A DNA stretch of 64,000 nt from Myxococcales bacterium (GTDB lineage: Bacteria > Myxococcota_A > Polyangia > Nannocystales > Nannocystaceae): assembly GCA_020633295.1 (NCBI GenBank), contig JACKDW010000005.1, positions 496,001 through 560,000 on the forward strand, given 5' to 3'. This document shows positions 53,924 to 63,516 of the stretch, in pieces (position 1 is the first letter of the stretch; each line of letters begins with the position of its first letter). The position numbers were made by a program, and so were the translations under genes. Under the pieces are notes generated by a model. That model was given only the letters and a program-made list of their open reading frames with translations. It was not told the DNA's origin and did no database searches.

Positions 53924-55351
53924 CCCGTCGACGCCGAGCGCCGCCTCCTTGATCGCCTCGGCCAGCGTCGGGTGAGCGTGCACGCTGCGGGCGATGTCCT
54001 CGGCGCTCGCCGAGAATTCTACGGCCACGGCCAGCTCGGCGATCGTGTCGCTCGCGCGCGGGCCGATGATGTGCGCGCCGAGGATCCGGTCGGTCTCGGC
54101 GTGCGCGAGGATCTTGACGAAGCCGTCGGTCTGACCCATCGCCTTCGCGCGGCCGTTGGCGACGAACGGGAAGCTGCCCTGGCGGAACGGGATCCCGGCC
54201 TTCTCGAGCTCCGTCTGCGTCTTGCCGACCGACGCGATCTCGGGGTGCGTGTAGATGACGTTGGGGATCGCGTCGTAGTTGACGTGACCGCCGAGCCCGG
54301 CCATGTGCTCGACGGCGGCGATGCCCTCGTGCTCGGCCTTGTGCGCGAGCATGATGCCCGGGATGACGTCGCCGATCGCGTACACGCCCGGCGCCCCCGC
54401 GCGGTAGTGCTCGTCGACCTGGATGTAGCCGCGGCGATCGAGCGTGAGCCCGGCCTCCTCGGCGCCGAGGCAGCGCGTGTTGGGCTTGCGGCCGACCGCG
54501 ACGAGCAGGCGGTCGCCCGTGACCGTCTGGGTCTGGTCGTCCTTGTCCTGGTAGCGCACCGTCACGATGTCGCCCTCGCGCGTCGCCCCGGTCACGCGCG
54601 CGTTGAACACGAAGTTGATGCCCTGACGCGGGAAGATCTTGGCGGCCTGCTTGCTGATGTCGGGGTCCATCATCGGCAGCAGCTCGGGCATGTACTCGAG
54701 CACCGTGACCTTCGCGCCCAGCCGCGCCCAGACCGAGCCGAGCTCCAGGCCGATCACGCCGGCGCCGATGATGATGAGGTGCTCGGGCACCTCGGGGTAC
54801 GACAGCGCCTCGGTCGAGCTGCCGATGCGCTCGCCGTCGAACTCGATCCCGGGCAGCGTCGCCGGCACCGAGCCGGTCGCGACCAGGATCTTGTCCGTGT
54901 TGAGCTCGGCGAGCAGGTGCCCGTCACTCGGATCGGAGACGCCGACGCGCCCCTCGCCCCGCAGGCTGCCGAGGCCGCGCACGCGGTAGACCCCGTTCTT
55001 CTTGAACAGGAACTCGACGCCGCCGGTCAGCTGGCGCACGATCTTGTCCTTGCGCCGCAGCATCTTCGTCACGTCGATCGAGACGCCGGAGACCGCGATG
55101 CCGTGGGGCCCGAGGTGCTTGCGGATCTCCTCGTAGCGCTCGCTCGAGTCGAGCAGCGCCTTCGACGGGATGCAGCCGACGTTGAGGCACGTGCCCCCGA
55201 GCGTCGGGTCCTTCTCGATGCACGCGACCTTCATGCCGAGCTGCGCGGCGCGGATGGCCGCGACGTAGCCGCCGGGGCCGGAGCCGATGACCACGAGGTC
55301 GAGGCGTGGGGGGAGGTCGGCGGGGATGGCTGGGGGTGGAGACTTGGCCAT
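53906..55351 (-). CDS. lpdA: Dihydrolipoyl dehydrogenase (E3)
   Basis: 481 aa FAD enzyme that reoxidises dihydrolipoamide with NAD. Seen: FAD site VVIGSGPGGYVAAIRAAQLG, redox disulfide GGTCLNVGCIPSKAL (Cys pair), NAD site IIIGAGVIGLELGSVWARLG, second FAD motif GVYAIGDVIPG, and the C-terminal His-Glu pair HAHPTLAEAIKEA. E3 for the 2-oxoglutarate dehydrogenase complex (sucA, sucB upstream on the same strand) and probably also for pyruvate dehydrogenase or glycine cleavage elsewhere. Starts 57 bp after sucB; ATG start. Confidence 0.96.
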   Translation of the reverse strand: MAKSPPPAIPADLPPRLDLVVIGSGPGGYVAAIRAAQLGMKVACIEKDPTLGGTCLNVGCIPSKALLDSSERYEEIRKHLGPHGIAVSGVSIDVTKMLRRKDKIVRQLTGGVEFLFKKNGVYRVRGLGSLRGEGRVGVSDPSDGHLLAELNTDKILVATGSVPATLPGIEFDGERIGSSTEALSYPEVPEHLIIIGAGVIGLELGSVWARLGAKVTVLEYMPELLPMMDPDISKQAAKIFPRQGINFVFNARVTGATREGDIVTVRYQDKDDQTQTVTGDRLLVAVGRKPNTRCLGAEEAGLTLDRRGYIQVDEHYRAGAPGVYAIGDVIPGIMLAHKAEHEGIAAVEHMAGLGGHVNYDAIPNVIYTHPEIASVGKTQTELEKAGIPFRQGSFPFVANGRAKAMGQTDGFVKILAHAETDRILGAHIIGPRASDTIAELAVAVEFSASAEDIARSVHAHPTLAEAIKEAALGVDGRMINL

Positions 55352-55408
55352 GGTCTTGCGCTGCCTTGGTTGCGTGGCGCCCGGGCGGGCGAGACATCCG
55401 ACGAGACA

Positions 55409-56752
55409 TCAAACGTCGAGCAGGAGGCGCGAGGGATCCTCGATGCACTCCTTGACGCGGATCAGGAACTGCACGGCCTCGCGCCCGTCGATCAGCCGGT
55501 GATCGTAGGACAGCGCGAGGTACATGATCGGGCGGATCACGACCTGCCCGTTCACCGCGACGGGGCGCTCGACGATGTTGTGCAGGCCGAGGATGCCGCT
55601 CTGCGGCGGGTTCAGGATCGGCGTCGAGAGCATCGAGCCGTAGATGCCGCCGTTGCTGATCGTGAACGTCCCGCCCGTCAGGTCACCGAGCGTGAGCTTG
55701 TTGGTGCGCGCGAGCCCTGCGAGGCGCTTGATCTCGAGCTCGATGTCGGCGAACGAGCGGCGGTCGCAGCCGCGCACCACCGGGACCACGAGGCCCTTGC
55801 CGCCGCCGACCGCGACGCCGATGTCGTAGCGCTTGTGGTAGTGAATGTCGTTGCCGCGGATCTCCGCGTTGACGCCCGGGTAGGCCTGCAGGGCCGAGAC
55901 CGCGGCCTTGATGAAGAACGACATGAAGCCGAGCTTGATCTCGTGGCGGCCGACGAAGGCCTGCTGGTAGGTCTTGCGCAGGGCGAACACCGCCGACATG
56001 TCGACCTCGTTGAAGGTCGTGAGGATCGCGGCGTCCTGCTGGGCCTGCACGAGGCGCTCGGCGATGCGCCGACGCAGCGGCGTCATGGTCTTGATCTCGA
56101 CGTCGTCGGACGCCGACGCGGGCGCGCTCGCGGGCGCGGGCGCCGGCTGCTTCGCGGGCGCCGGCGGCTCGACGGCCGGCTGACTCGCGGGCGCCGGCGG
56201 CTCGGCGGCCGGCTGCTTCGCGGCGCGCTGGACGTCTTCCTTGAGCACGCGGCCGCCGCGGCCAGTCCCGGGAACGCGCTCGAGCTCGACCCCGGCGCGC
56301 GTGGCCTCGGCCCGCGCGGCCGGCATGGCCGGACCGCCCGGCGCGGCGCTCGTCGCCTCGGCCTTCGCCGCCTCGGTCTTCGCCGCCTCGGCCTTCGCCG
56401 CCGCCTTCGCCTCGGCCTTCTCCGCTGCCTTGTCCTCGGCCTTCGCCTCGGTCGCCTCCGGCTTCGCCTCGGCCTTCTCCGGCTTCGCCTCGGCCCGCTC
56501 CGCCGGCTTCCCGTCGCCGTCGCCGATCTCCGCGATCACGTCGCCGATCGAGACGGTGGCGCCGGTCTCGGCGAGCTGGCGCAGGAGCACGCCGGCGCAC
56601 GGGGCCGGGACCTCAACGGTGATCTTGTCGGTCTCGAGCTCGACGACAGACTCGTCCGCCTCGACGCGGTCTCCGGGGGACTTGAGCCAGTTGGCGACGA
56701 TGGCCTCGGTGATGGACTCGCCGAGGGCGGGGACTTTGAGCGGGGTAGGCAT
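55409..56752 (-). CDS. sucB: 2-oxoglutarate dehydrogenase E2, dihydrolipoyl succinyltransferase
   Basis: 447 aa. Lipoyl domain (1-77): [28 protein letters not shown] with lipoyl-Lys in ETDKI. A long Ala/Glu/Lys-rich flexible linker (about 80-130: [13 protein letters not shown] type), peripheral subunit-binding domain (about 145-185: [26 protein letters not shown]), a second Ala/Pro linker, and catalytic domain (about 220-447) with [47 protein letters not shown] and the active-site [16 protein letters not shown]. Domain order and length match SucB. Between sucA and lpd. Confidence 0.95.
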   Translation of the reverse strand: MPTPLKVPALGESITEAIVANWLKSPGDRVEADESVVELETDKITVEVPAPCAGVLLRQLAETGATVSIGDVIAEIGDGDGKPAERAEAKPEKAEAKPEATEAKAEDKAAEKAEAKAAAKAEAAKTEAAKAEATSAAPGGPAMPAARAEATRAGVELERVPGTGRGGRVLKEDVQRAAKQPAAEPPAPASQPAVEPPAPAKQPAPAPASAPASASDDVEIKTMTPLRRRIAERLVQAQQDAAILTTFNEVDMSAVFALRKTYQQAFVGRHEIKLGFMSFFIKAAVSALQAYPGVNAEIRGNDIHYHKRYDIGVAVGGGKGLVVPVVRGCDRRSFADIELEIKRLAGLARTNKLTLGDLTGGTFTISNGGIYGSMLSTPILNPPQSGILGLHNIVERPVAVNGQVVIRPIMYLALSYDHRLIDGREAVQFLIRVKECIEDPSRLLLDV

Positions 56753-56857
56753 CGCGTGGGTCCTTGCTGTAACGCGTGGGGATCGATGGGTGCAGGTTGG
56801 CGGGTCTCTCGGGTCGAGCGCGTCGAGTTCGATCGAGCTCGATCGAGCTCGGGTCGA

Positions 56858-59620
56858 TCAGAGCTTGTCGAAGGCGGCGTCGAGCAGCAGCTTGAGCTCG
56901 AGCGCGTGGCTGGCGGAGGAGCCGGTCGCCGGGCTCGCGCTGGCGATGCGGCCGACGTAGCGCGGCGCGCCGAAGCGCTCGGCGGCGTTGAGCTCGAGCA
57001 GGCGCGGCATGATGAAGGACCAGGGGCCCATGTTGCGCGGCTCCTCCTGGACCCACACCAGCTCGCGCGCGCCGGTGTAGCGCTCGAGCGCGAGGCTGAG
57101 GTAGCGCCCGGGGAACGGGTAGAGCTGCTCGACGCGGATGATCGCGACCTTGCGCGCGGCCGCCTCGTCGAGCTTACCGCGCGCCTCGAGCAGGTCATAG
57201 TAGACCTTGCCGGAGCACAGCAGCAGGCGCGTGACGGCGCCGGGATCGGCGACGTGGGGGTCGTCGAGCAGGCGGTGGAAGGCGCCGTCGGTCAGCTCGG
57301 TGACGGGCGAGAACGACGGCCGGAAGCGCAGCAGGCTCTTGGGCTGCATCAGGATCAGCGGCTTGCGCCACTGCCGGAGCACCTGGCGGCGCAGCGCGTG
57401 GAAGAGCTGCGCCGGCGTCGTCAGGTTGCAGATCTGCATGTTGTCCTCGGCGGCCATCTGCAGGAAGCGCTCGAGGCGGGCGCTCGAGTGCTCCGGCCCC
57501 TGCCCCTCGAAGCCGTGCGGCAGCAGCATGACGAGCCCGCTGAGGCGGTTCCACTTGTCCTCGGAGGACGAGATGAAGTTGTCGATGATGACCTGCGCGC
57601 CGTTGGCGAAGTCGCCGAACTGCGCCTCCCAGACCACGAGGCAGTCGGGCGCCATCAGGCTGTAGCCGAACTCGAAGCCGAGCACGGAGAACTCGCTGAG
57701 CGGGCTGTTGAAGATCTCGAAGCGACCTTGCTTCTCGGCCAGGTGATCGAGCGGCGACCAGCCGGCGCCGGTCTCGTTGTCGCGGTAGACCGCGTGCCGG
57801 TGGCTGAAGGTGCCGCGCTGGCTGTCCTGCCCCGAGAAGCGCACGCGCGCGCCCTCGGCGAGCAGCGAGCCCAGCGCCATGAGCTCGCCGCAGGCCCAGT
57901 TGATCGGCTGCTCGCCGCGCCACATCGTGTCGCGCTCCTTGAGCAGGCGGCGGAGCTTGCGGTGGAGCTTGAAGTCCTCGGGCACGCGCACGAGCCGCTG
58001 GCGCAGGTGATCGAGCTGCTCGGGCGAGATGCTCGTCGGGACATCCGGGGTCTCCGACTCGAGCCCGCCCTGGTAGCGCTCCCACACCCCGTGCATCGGC
58101 CGCTTGCCCGAGGTCCCGCCGGCCTTCTTCGCCTTGTCGAGCGCGATGTCGTAGGTCTCGGTCCAGTTCTTGTCGATGCGCTCGCAGTCCTCGCGCGTGA
58201 CGGTGCCGCGCTCGATCAGCCGCTGCTCGTAGAGCGCGCGCACCGAGGGGTGCCCGTCGATGAGCTTGTACATCTCCGGCTGCGTGAACGTCGGGTCGTC
58301 GCCCTCGTTGTGCCCGAACCGCCGGTAGCAGATCAGGTCGATGATCACGTCGCGCCCGAACCGCTGGCGGAAGCCCATCGCCAGCTTGGCGACGTAGGCC
58401 GCGGCCTCGATGTCGTCGCCGTTGACGTGGAACACGGGCACCTGCATCGCGTGCGCGATGTCGGTCGCGTAGGTCGTCGAGCGCGAGTCGTGGGGGTCGG
58501 TGGTGAAGCCGACCTGGTTGTTGGTGACGATGCGGATGACGCCGCCGACGTCGTAGCCGCGCAGGCGCGAGAAGTTGAAGGTCTCCTGGACCACGCCCTG
58601 CCCGGCGAACGCGGCGTCGCCGTGCAGCGTGACGCCCATGACGCGCGCGCGCGCCTCCGCGACGTCCGCGAAGGTGTCCTGCTTGGCGCGCACGCGGCCC
58701 TGGATCACCGGCGTGATCGCCTCGAGGTGGCTGGGGTTGAACGCGAGCGCGAGGTACATCTCCTGGCCGCCGCGCGTCGTGTAGTAGCGGTGATGGCCGA
58801 GGTGGTACTTGACGTCGCCGCTGCCGAGGCTCTCCCACGGGTTGGCCTTCTCGAACTCGGAGAACACCTCCTCGGGCTTCTTGCCCATGATGTTCATGAG
58901 CACGTTGAGGCGCCCGCGGTGGGCCATGCCGAGCACGAGCTCGTCGACGCCGAGCGCCCCGCCCTCCTCGATGATGCAGTCGAGCAGCGCGATGATGCTC
59001 TCGGCGCCGGAGATCGAGAACCGCTTGGCCCCGAGGAACTTCGAGTGGATGAACTTGTCGACGTTCTCGATCTGCACGAGGTCGCTGAGCAGCCGCCGCT
59101 GCTCGGTCACCTCGGGGACGACCTGGTTCTCGCAGGCCTCCATGCGCGACTGCAGCCACGCGCGCTGCTCGGAGTCGCGGATGTGCAGGTACTCGACGCC
59201 GACGTGGCGGCTGTACGTGTTCTCGAGCCGCGAGTAGATCTCGCGCAGCGTGCCCCGCTGCCCCCCGAGCAGCGTGCCCGCGTCGAAGACGCGGTCCATG
59301 TCGCCGTCGCCCAGGCCGTGAAACGCGGGGTCGAGCTCGGTGACGACGTGACGCCGCGGACGTCCGAGCGGGTCGAGCCGCGCCTTCATGTGGCCGTAGT
59401 GGCGATAGGCCTCGATGAGGTTGTCGACGCGCGACGGCGCCGCGCTCTCGCCGACCGCTGCCTCGGCCGCTGCCTCGGCCGCTGCGGGCGACCCGGACTC
59501 GAGCTCGCGAAACAGCGGCACCCAGGCCGGATCGACGGCGTCGGGATCGGCCTGATAGGCCTCGTAGAGCGACTCCAGGAACGCGAGGTTGTTTCCGCTG
59601 AGCGACGTCTCGTAACCCAT
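56858..59620 (-). CDS. sucA: 2-oxoglutarate dehydrogenase E1
   Basis: 920 aa TPP enzyme that decarboxylates 2-oxoglutarate. N-terminal E2-binding region (ETSLSGNNLAFLESLYEAYQADP), an Ala/Glu spacer (about 45-60), then E1 core: NLIEAYRHYGHMKARLDPLG, VGVEYLHI, GMAHRGRLNVLMNIMGKKPEEVF, DVKYHLGHHRYYTT, FNPSHLEAITPVIQGRVRAKQD, GDAAFAGQGVVQETFNFSRLRGYDVGGVIRIVTNNQVGFTT (TPP/Mg) and DLICYRRFGHNEGDDPTFTQPEMY. Complete and in-frame. First gene of the sucA-sucB-lpd block, 105 bp from sucB. Divergent from the coiled-coil gene across 337 bp. Confidence 0.96.
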   Translation of the reverse strand: MGYETSLSGNNLAFLESLYEAYQADPDAVDPAWVPLFRELESGSPAAAEAAAEAAVGESAAPSRVDNLIEAYRHYGHMKARLDPLGRPRRHVVTELDPAFHGLGDGDMDRVFDAGTLLGGQRGTLREIYSRLENTYSRHVGVEYLHIRDSEQRAWLQSRMEACENQVVPEVTEQRRLLSDLVQIENVDKFIHSKFLGAKRFSISGAESIIALLDCIIEEGGALGVDELVLGMAHRGRLNVLMNIMGKKPEEVFSEFEKANPWESLGSGDVKYHLGHHRYYTTRGGQEMYLALAFNPSHLEAITPVIQGRVRAKQDTFADVAEARARVMGVTLHGDAAFAGQGVVQETFNFSRLRGYDVGGVIRIVTNNQVGFTTDPHDSRSTTYATDIAHAMQVPVFHVNGDDIEAAAYVAKLAMGFRQRFGRDVIIDLICYRRFGHNEGDDPTFTQPEMYKLIDGHPSVRALYEQRLIERGTVTREDCERIDKNWTETYDIALDKAKKAGGTSGKRPMHGVWERYQGGLESETPDVPTSISPEQLDHLRQRLVRVPEDFKLHRKLRRLLKERDTMWRGEQPINWACGELMALGSLLAEGARVRFSGQDSQRGTFSHRHAVYRDNETGAGWSPLDHLAEKQGRFEIFNSPLSEFSVLGFEFGYSLMAPDCLVVWEAQFGDFANGAQVIIDNFISSSEDKWNRLSGLVMLLPHGFEGQGPEHSSARLERFLQMAAEDNMQICNLTTPAQLFHALRRQVLRQWRKPLILMQPKSLLRFRPSFSPVTELTDGAFHRLLDDPHVADPGAVTRLLLCSGKVYYDLLEARGKLDEAAARKVAIIRVEQLYPFPGRYLSLALERYTGARELVWVQEEPRNMGPWSFIMPRLLELNAAERFGAPRYVGRIASASPATGSSASHALELKLLLDAAFDKL

Positions 59621-59957
59621 GACTGACGGGTGGCAGTCTACTCGTCTTCGGACGCGCGCGCGCGGCTGCAGCCGTGCGCGCGCGCGGCCGCAGGCGCGCG
59701 CGGCTGCAGCGATCCGCGCGTCGTCGTGCGCGATGTCCCGCGCGCGCGTTCGAAACCGGTCGCCGTCGGTCGATCACGCCCGATCGCTGGCGTCCACCGC
59801 GCAGCCGACACTCGTCACGAGCGCGCGCGAACACGTCGAGCGCGAACAACCGCCGCGTCGCTCGCTCGCCGATCGTCACGCCCGCTGGCGCGAGGCGCCG
59901 CAGCGTCGTGAAATTAGCGGACAAATCGACCGCGGATTGTGTCACCCTTCGCAAGCT
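59621..59957. promoter_or_regulatory. Divergent control region between sucA and a coiled-coil gene
   Basis: 337 bp. Contains GC-rich segments (59660-59760) without a coding frame and an AT-richer part near 59920-59950 (TTAGCGGACAAATCG then GGATTGTGTCACCC) upstream of the gene at 59958. Promoters for both directions must lie here; no defined -35/-10 is apparent. Confidence 0.5.
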
Positions 59958-61004
59958 ATGAGTGGCCCCAAGGTCGATCTCGAGATCCTGAATCGCCACG
60001 TCGCGTACACCGGTGAGGGCATCTCGGTCCAGTCGCTGGAGACCGATATCCAGCAGGAGCGCGCGGTTCAGGACAACAAGATCGGGGAGCTCAAGGAGCT
60101 GCGGGATCGCAACGTCAACGTCCAGAAAGCCATGGCCGAGGAGCTGAAGAAGCTCCGCCGGTTCAGCGACTACCTCAACGGCACGGCGACCCGCGGCGGG
60201 CTCATGGCCGGCTTCAAGGAGCTGCTCAGCTACATCCCGGGGCTCAACGGGCTCGTCCTCAGCCAGCGCTCGATCGAGGAGCTGCTCAAGCAGCAGTACC
60301 ACCTGAGCGCGAAGCGAGTGAAAGAGGCCGCCGAGTACGTCGACACCCTGAAGAAGAGCGAGCAGGACCTGTACCAGGAGATCGACCGGATCAACGAGAA
60401 GATCGTCGAGATGGCCAAGAACGAGCGCGAGGCGCTCAATTACGTGCTCGAGCTCAAGCGGCTGCAGCAGGAGCTCGCCGACGCCGAGCAGGCGGTGGAG
60501 GCCGGCAGCGTCGAGGCCCGCGACATCCAGGCCAAGCGCGACAAGGTCTACGCCAAGCTCGCCGAGCACTCGACCAACGTGCAGCTCTACGGCTCCGCCG
60601 AGGAGCGCTACGCGCTGCTCAAGGAGAGCACGCGCAAGCTCGGCGAGACGATCCGCAACCTCGGGCAGGACATCCAGCAGTACACGACCGCGGCCTCGAT
60701 CAAGCTCGACATGGCGTCGGCGCAGATCCAGGCGATCGGGCGCGCGGCCGACTCCTCGGTGGTCATGCTCGAGATGAAGCGCAGCCTCGACGTCATGAGC
60801 GAGTCGATGAACGTGACCACGCAGTTCGTCAGCGACACGCAGGTGTTCTTCCGCAGCAACCTCGACACGCTCATCAACGACCTCAACACCTTCGACGAGT
60901 CGACCTCGGCGCTGCTCGACGAGAACCTCAAGACCTCGAAGGAGATCGAGCAGCGCCGGATCGCGCGCGCGATCGAGAAGGCCACCGCCGAGGCCGCGGG
61001 GTGA
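59958..61004 (+). CDS. Coiled-coil protein of unknown function
   Basis: 348 aa, cytoplasmic, almost entirely helical. Long coiled coils at about 25-75 (QQERAVQDNKIGELKELRDR) and 110-265 (KRVKEAAEYVDTLKKSEQDL, NEREALNYVLELKRLQQELA, RDIQAKRDKVYAKL), and a C-terminal helical bundle (270-348) with LDMASAQIQAIGRAADSS and SESMNVTTQFVSDTQVFF. The latter has a distant look of the TelA or chemoreceptor-type helices, but I would not name a family. The start is the ATG at 59958. Cotranscribed with 61084-62175 (79 bp gap), so both likely form one complex. Confidence 0.7.
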   Translation: MSGPKVDLEILNRHVAYTGEGISVQSLETDIQQERAVQDNKIGELKELRDRNVNVQKAMAEELKKLRRFSDYLNGTATRGGLMAGFKELLSYIPGLNGLVLSQRSIEELLKQQYHLSAKRVKEAAEYVDTLKKSEQDLYQEIDRINEKIVEMAKNEREALNYVLELKRLQQELADAEQAVEAGSVEARDIQAKRDKVYAKLAEHSTNVQLYGSAEERYALLKESTRKLGETIRNLGQDIQQYTTAASIKLDMASAQIQAIGRAADSSVVMLEMKRSLDVMSESMNVTTQFVSDTQVFFRSNLDTLINDLNTFDESTSALLDENLKTSKEIEQRRIARAIEKATAEAAG

Positions 61005-61083
61005 CGCGCCGCGCGCCCGCGCGCGCGTCGATCGCGTCGATCCGGTCGCGCACGCGCGACGCACGAGTGGGAGGAAGGTTGTC

Positions 61084-62175
61084 GTGGGCGAGCTGGTCAC
61101 CCTTCACACGCAGGAGCTGCTCGGGGCCCAGGCCCGCGGGTACCTGGACCGCGTGCACCGAGCGCTGCGCGCGGCCCGGCTCAACAACACCTTCCCGGAC
61201 CGCAGGCGGCTGCAGTGCTCGCTCGAGCTGCTCGGTCACGCGCTCGACGGGGGCATCTACGAGGAGCTCTACCTCGACTCGCGCACGGGGCTGCCCAACC
61301 TCGCCACGCTCACCCGCGTGCTGACGGATCAGGAGGTCGCGCAGGACTCGCTCACGCGCATGGGCGAGCGCGACGAGCTCGAGGCGCGGCTCGAGGAGGC
61401 CGAGGTGTTCGGCCGGCTCGTCGACAAGCACGACTACTACCAGCGCTTTCAGGGGCGCGAGCTCGCGCCGGTCGACGACCAGCGCGTGCTGCTGCGCCGG
61501 CACGACCCGAGCGCGGGCGAGGCCGCGTTCCGCATCGAGCTCACCAAGCTCGACGGCTCCGGGCTCTACCTGCGGCTCACGATCGAGCTGACGCAGGTGG
61601 CGAAGCTGTGGCGACGGCGCGCGATCGACCTCGAGGACGACGGCGAGACCGCCGCCGCGAGCCTGGCCTTCCGCAGCACGATCTATCGCTGCGCGCACCT
61701 CGACGCCGAGACCATCTTCGTGCGCCTGCACGGGATCGAGGGCGTCGCGGTCGAGCGCGTGCAGCGGGGCATCATCGGCCCCGCGCTGTACTTTCTCCCG
61801 GGTGAGGACCACGGGCTGCCGGCGTTCACCGCGGAGCCCGAGGGGACGCTCGGCGACGCCTGGCGCCGCTGGCTGCAGCAGGACCCGGAGCCGCGCGCCG
61901 AGGTCCAGGCCGAGCCGGCTGAGCTGCTGATGAGCTTCGCCACCGACTCGGCCGCGATCGATGTCCGGGAGGAGCGCAGCAACGACCCCCTGAGCGCGCT
62001 GCTGACCGACCGCCTGCAGACCTCGGAGCGCGCGCGCTACGGCGCGCTGCGGGAGCGCTACCCGTTTCGCGTGTTCAAGGACCGCAAGTTCGTGGCTACC
62101 CGCGGCCTCAAGCCGCTGGCCCGGGCGCTCTGCGAGCGCGCGAATACGCGCAATCTGATCTACGACCTGCGTTAA
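61084..62175 (+). CDS. Hypothetical protein, partner of the coiled-coil gene
   Basis: 363 aa, cytoplasmic, GTG start with GGAGGAAGG about 7 nt upstream, a strong ribosome site. N-terminal helical part (about 1-85: LVTLHTQELLGAQARGYLDRVHRALRAARLNNT), middle beta-rich (about 110-225: FRIELTKLDGSGLYLRLTIELTQ; CAHLDAETIFVRLHG), C-terminus with RALCERANTRNLIYDLR. No family is recognised. Adjacent to and downstream of the coiled-coil gene. Followed by an inverted repeat at 62182. Confidence 0.65.
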   Translation: MGELVTLHTQELLGAQARGYLDRVHRALRAARLNNTFPDRRRLQCSLELLGHALDGGIYEELYLDSRTGLPNLATLTRVLTDQEVAQDSLTRMGERDELEARLEEAEVFGRLVDKHDYYQRFQGRELAPVDDQRVLLRRHDPSAGEAAFRIELTKLDGSGLYLRLTIELTQVAKLWRRRAIDLEDDGETAAASLAFRSTIYRCAHLDAETIFVRLHGIEGVAVERVQRGIIGPALYFLPGEDHGLPAFTAEPEGTLGDAWRRWLQQDPEPRAEVQAEPAELLMSFATDSAAIDVREERSNDPLSALLTDRLQTSERARYGALRERYPFRVFKDRKFVATRGLKPLARALCERANTRNLIYDLR

Positions 62176-62181
62176 TCGGCG

Positions 62182-62208
62182 TTCAAACGACGTTTCAGAT
62201 CGTTTGAA
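62182..62208. terminator. Inverted repeat after hypothetical gene
   Basis: TTCAAACGA - 9 nt - TCGTTTGAA, a perfect 9-bp stem, 7 bp after the stop of the hypothetical gene. Probable terminator or a protein-binding dyad ahead of the next lipoprotein gene. Confidence 0.5.
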
Positions 62209-62332
62209 TGTGCGATTGCGCATAGGCGCCCTTCTGTGTTTCAGTTAACGGAAACGCGCCCTCCGTAGCGTGGGGCTGACTACGGTTTGCGTGTTGTGTG
62301 CAACAGGATTTTCAAGTTTCAGCAGGTAATCC

Positions 62333-63298
62333 ATGAAGACAAATTCGAAATTACTTTCATTCCTGGTTTTTGCCTGCGCAAGCAGCCTCGCGCTCAGCGC
62401 GTGCGGTGACAGCAAGTCGAGCGAGACGGCGAATTCTTCGGACAGCGCCGCCAACGACGACGACGACGACGACGACGACGCCACGGGCAATTCGTCGGCG
62501 ACGAGCACGACGGGCGGCACCACGGCGCCGACGGCGGGCGAGACGGACTCCGGCACGGCCGGGCCGACGACGGACGACCCCACCGCGACGACGGGCTGCG
62601 AGTTCATCTGCAAACCCGACATGGAGGGCGTGAAGGAGTGCGACATCTGGGCCCAGGACTGCCCGGACGGCGAGAAGTGCATGCCGTGGGACGACCAGGG
62701 CGGCGGCTACTGGAACGCGACCAAGTGCTCGCCGGTCGCCGACAGCCCCGGGCAGTCGGGCGACGAGTGCACGGTCGAGGGCTCGGCCGTCAGCGGCGTC
62801 GACGACTGCGACAAGGGCCTGCTGTGCTGGTTCGTCAACGAGGAGAACGTCGGCACCTGCCTCGACATGTGCACGGGCTCCCAGGAGAACGCGCAGTGCC
62901 CGATCGGCCAGGTCTGTGACATCTCCAACGACGGCGTGCTGATCCTGTGCCTGCACACCTGCAACCCGATCGTCGTCGACTGCCCCGAAGGTCAGATCTG
63001 CTTCCCGACCAGCACCGACGACGGGAAGTTCATCTGCGACTTCGACGCGAGCGGCGACCAGGGCGTCTACGGCGACCCCTGCGAGTTCATCAACGTCTGC
63101 GACCCGGGCCTGTTCTGCGCCGACGCGGCCTCGGTCCCGGGCTGCGTCGACTCGCTCGGCTGCTGCACCCCGTTCTGCGACACCGAGAACCCGGTGTGCC
63201 CCGATCAGGATCAGGGCGTGGAGTGCGTGAAGTGGCACGAGCCGGGCACGGAGCCGCCTGGCCTCGAGAACATCGGCGTCTGCATCATCCCGGCCTGA
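62333..63298 (+). CDS. Cys-rich lipoprotein
   Basis: 321 aa. Signal (KLLSFLVFACASSLALSAC) with lipobox LSAC (Cys24), an Asp8 run, a Thr/Ser/Gly linker, and a Cys-rich domain (about 85-320) starting CEFICKPDMEGVKECDIWAQDCPDGEKCMPWDD, then GDECTVEGSAVSGVDDCDKGLLCW, CPIGQVCDISNDGVLILCLHTC and CEFINVCDPGLFC. The DCPDGEKCMPW element recurs in secreted proteins I associate with Nannocystineae. Surface-exposed disulfide-rich protein; function unknown. The 5' leader (62209-62332) is unusually AT-rich for this window and probably carries the promoter. It ends with a hairpin at 63357-63383. Confidence 0.85.
   Translation: MKTNSKLLSFLVFACASSLALSACGDSKSSETANSSDSAANDDDDDDDDATGNSSATSTTGGTTAPTAGETDSGTAGPTTDDPTATTGCEFICKPDMEGVKECDIWAQDCPDGEKCMPWDDQGGGYWNATKCSPVADSPGQSGDECTVEGSAVSGVDDCDKGLLCWFVNEENVGTCLDMCTGSQENAQCPIGQVCDISNDGVLILCLHTCNPIVVDCPEGQICFPTSTDDGKFICDFDASGDQGVYGDPCEFINVCDPGLFCADAASVPGCVDSLGCCTPFCDTENPVCPDQDQGVECVKWHEPGTEPPGLENIGVCIIPA
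62456..62479 (+). repeat. GAC triplet run (Asp8)
   Basis: Eight GAC triplets in a row, a microsatellite in the linker of the lipoprotein. Slippage would change linker length in frame. Confidence 0.85.
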
Positions 63299-63356
63299 CG
63301 TCCTTCGCCCGCGGACGTCCACCCGGGTCCGCCCAGACTGCCTCCGCTGCACCGCG

Positions 63357-63383
63357 CGCCCCGCGTCGTCACGACGCGGGGCG
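63357..63383. terminator. Terminator hairpin between converging genes
   Basis: CGCCCCGCGTCGT, one base, then ACGACGCGGGGCG: a perfect 13-bp inverted repeat located 60 bp after the Cys-rich lipoprotein gene and 130 bp before the end of the opposing gene. Confidence 0.75.
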
Positions 63384-63516
63384 TCGCGCTTGGTGCCCGT
63401 CGAGTCACCTGCGCGGACCAGGCCGAGAACACGCGCTCCGCCTCACCTGTCCAGTTGACCGAGGGCGCAGGGCAGGGAGGGGCCGCCTGAGGGAGGCGCG
63501 CGCTCCCATGCGACGA

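Noticed and set aside
53972..59626. A single open frame of almost 1900 codons on the plus strand opposite sucA, sucB and lpd.
   Set aside because: It is the exact antisense of three conserved genes. In very GC-rich DNA the complementary frame lacks stops; its product is low-complexity Arg/Asp/His-rich with no domain.
57195..61100. A 1300-codon minus-strand frame running from inside sucA across the divergent region into the coiled-coil gene.
   Set aside because: Antisense to one gene and frame-shifted to the other, with no domain; it would erase the obvious divergent promoter region.
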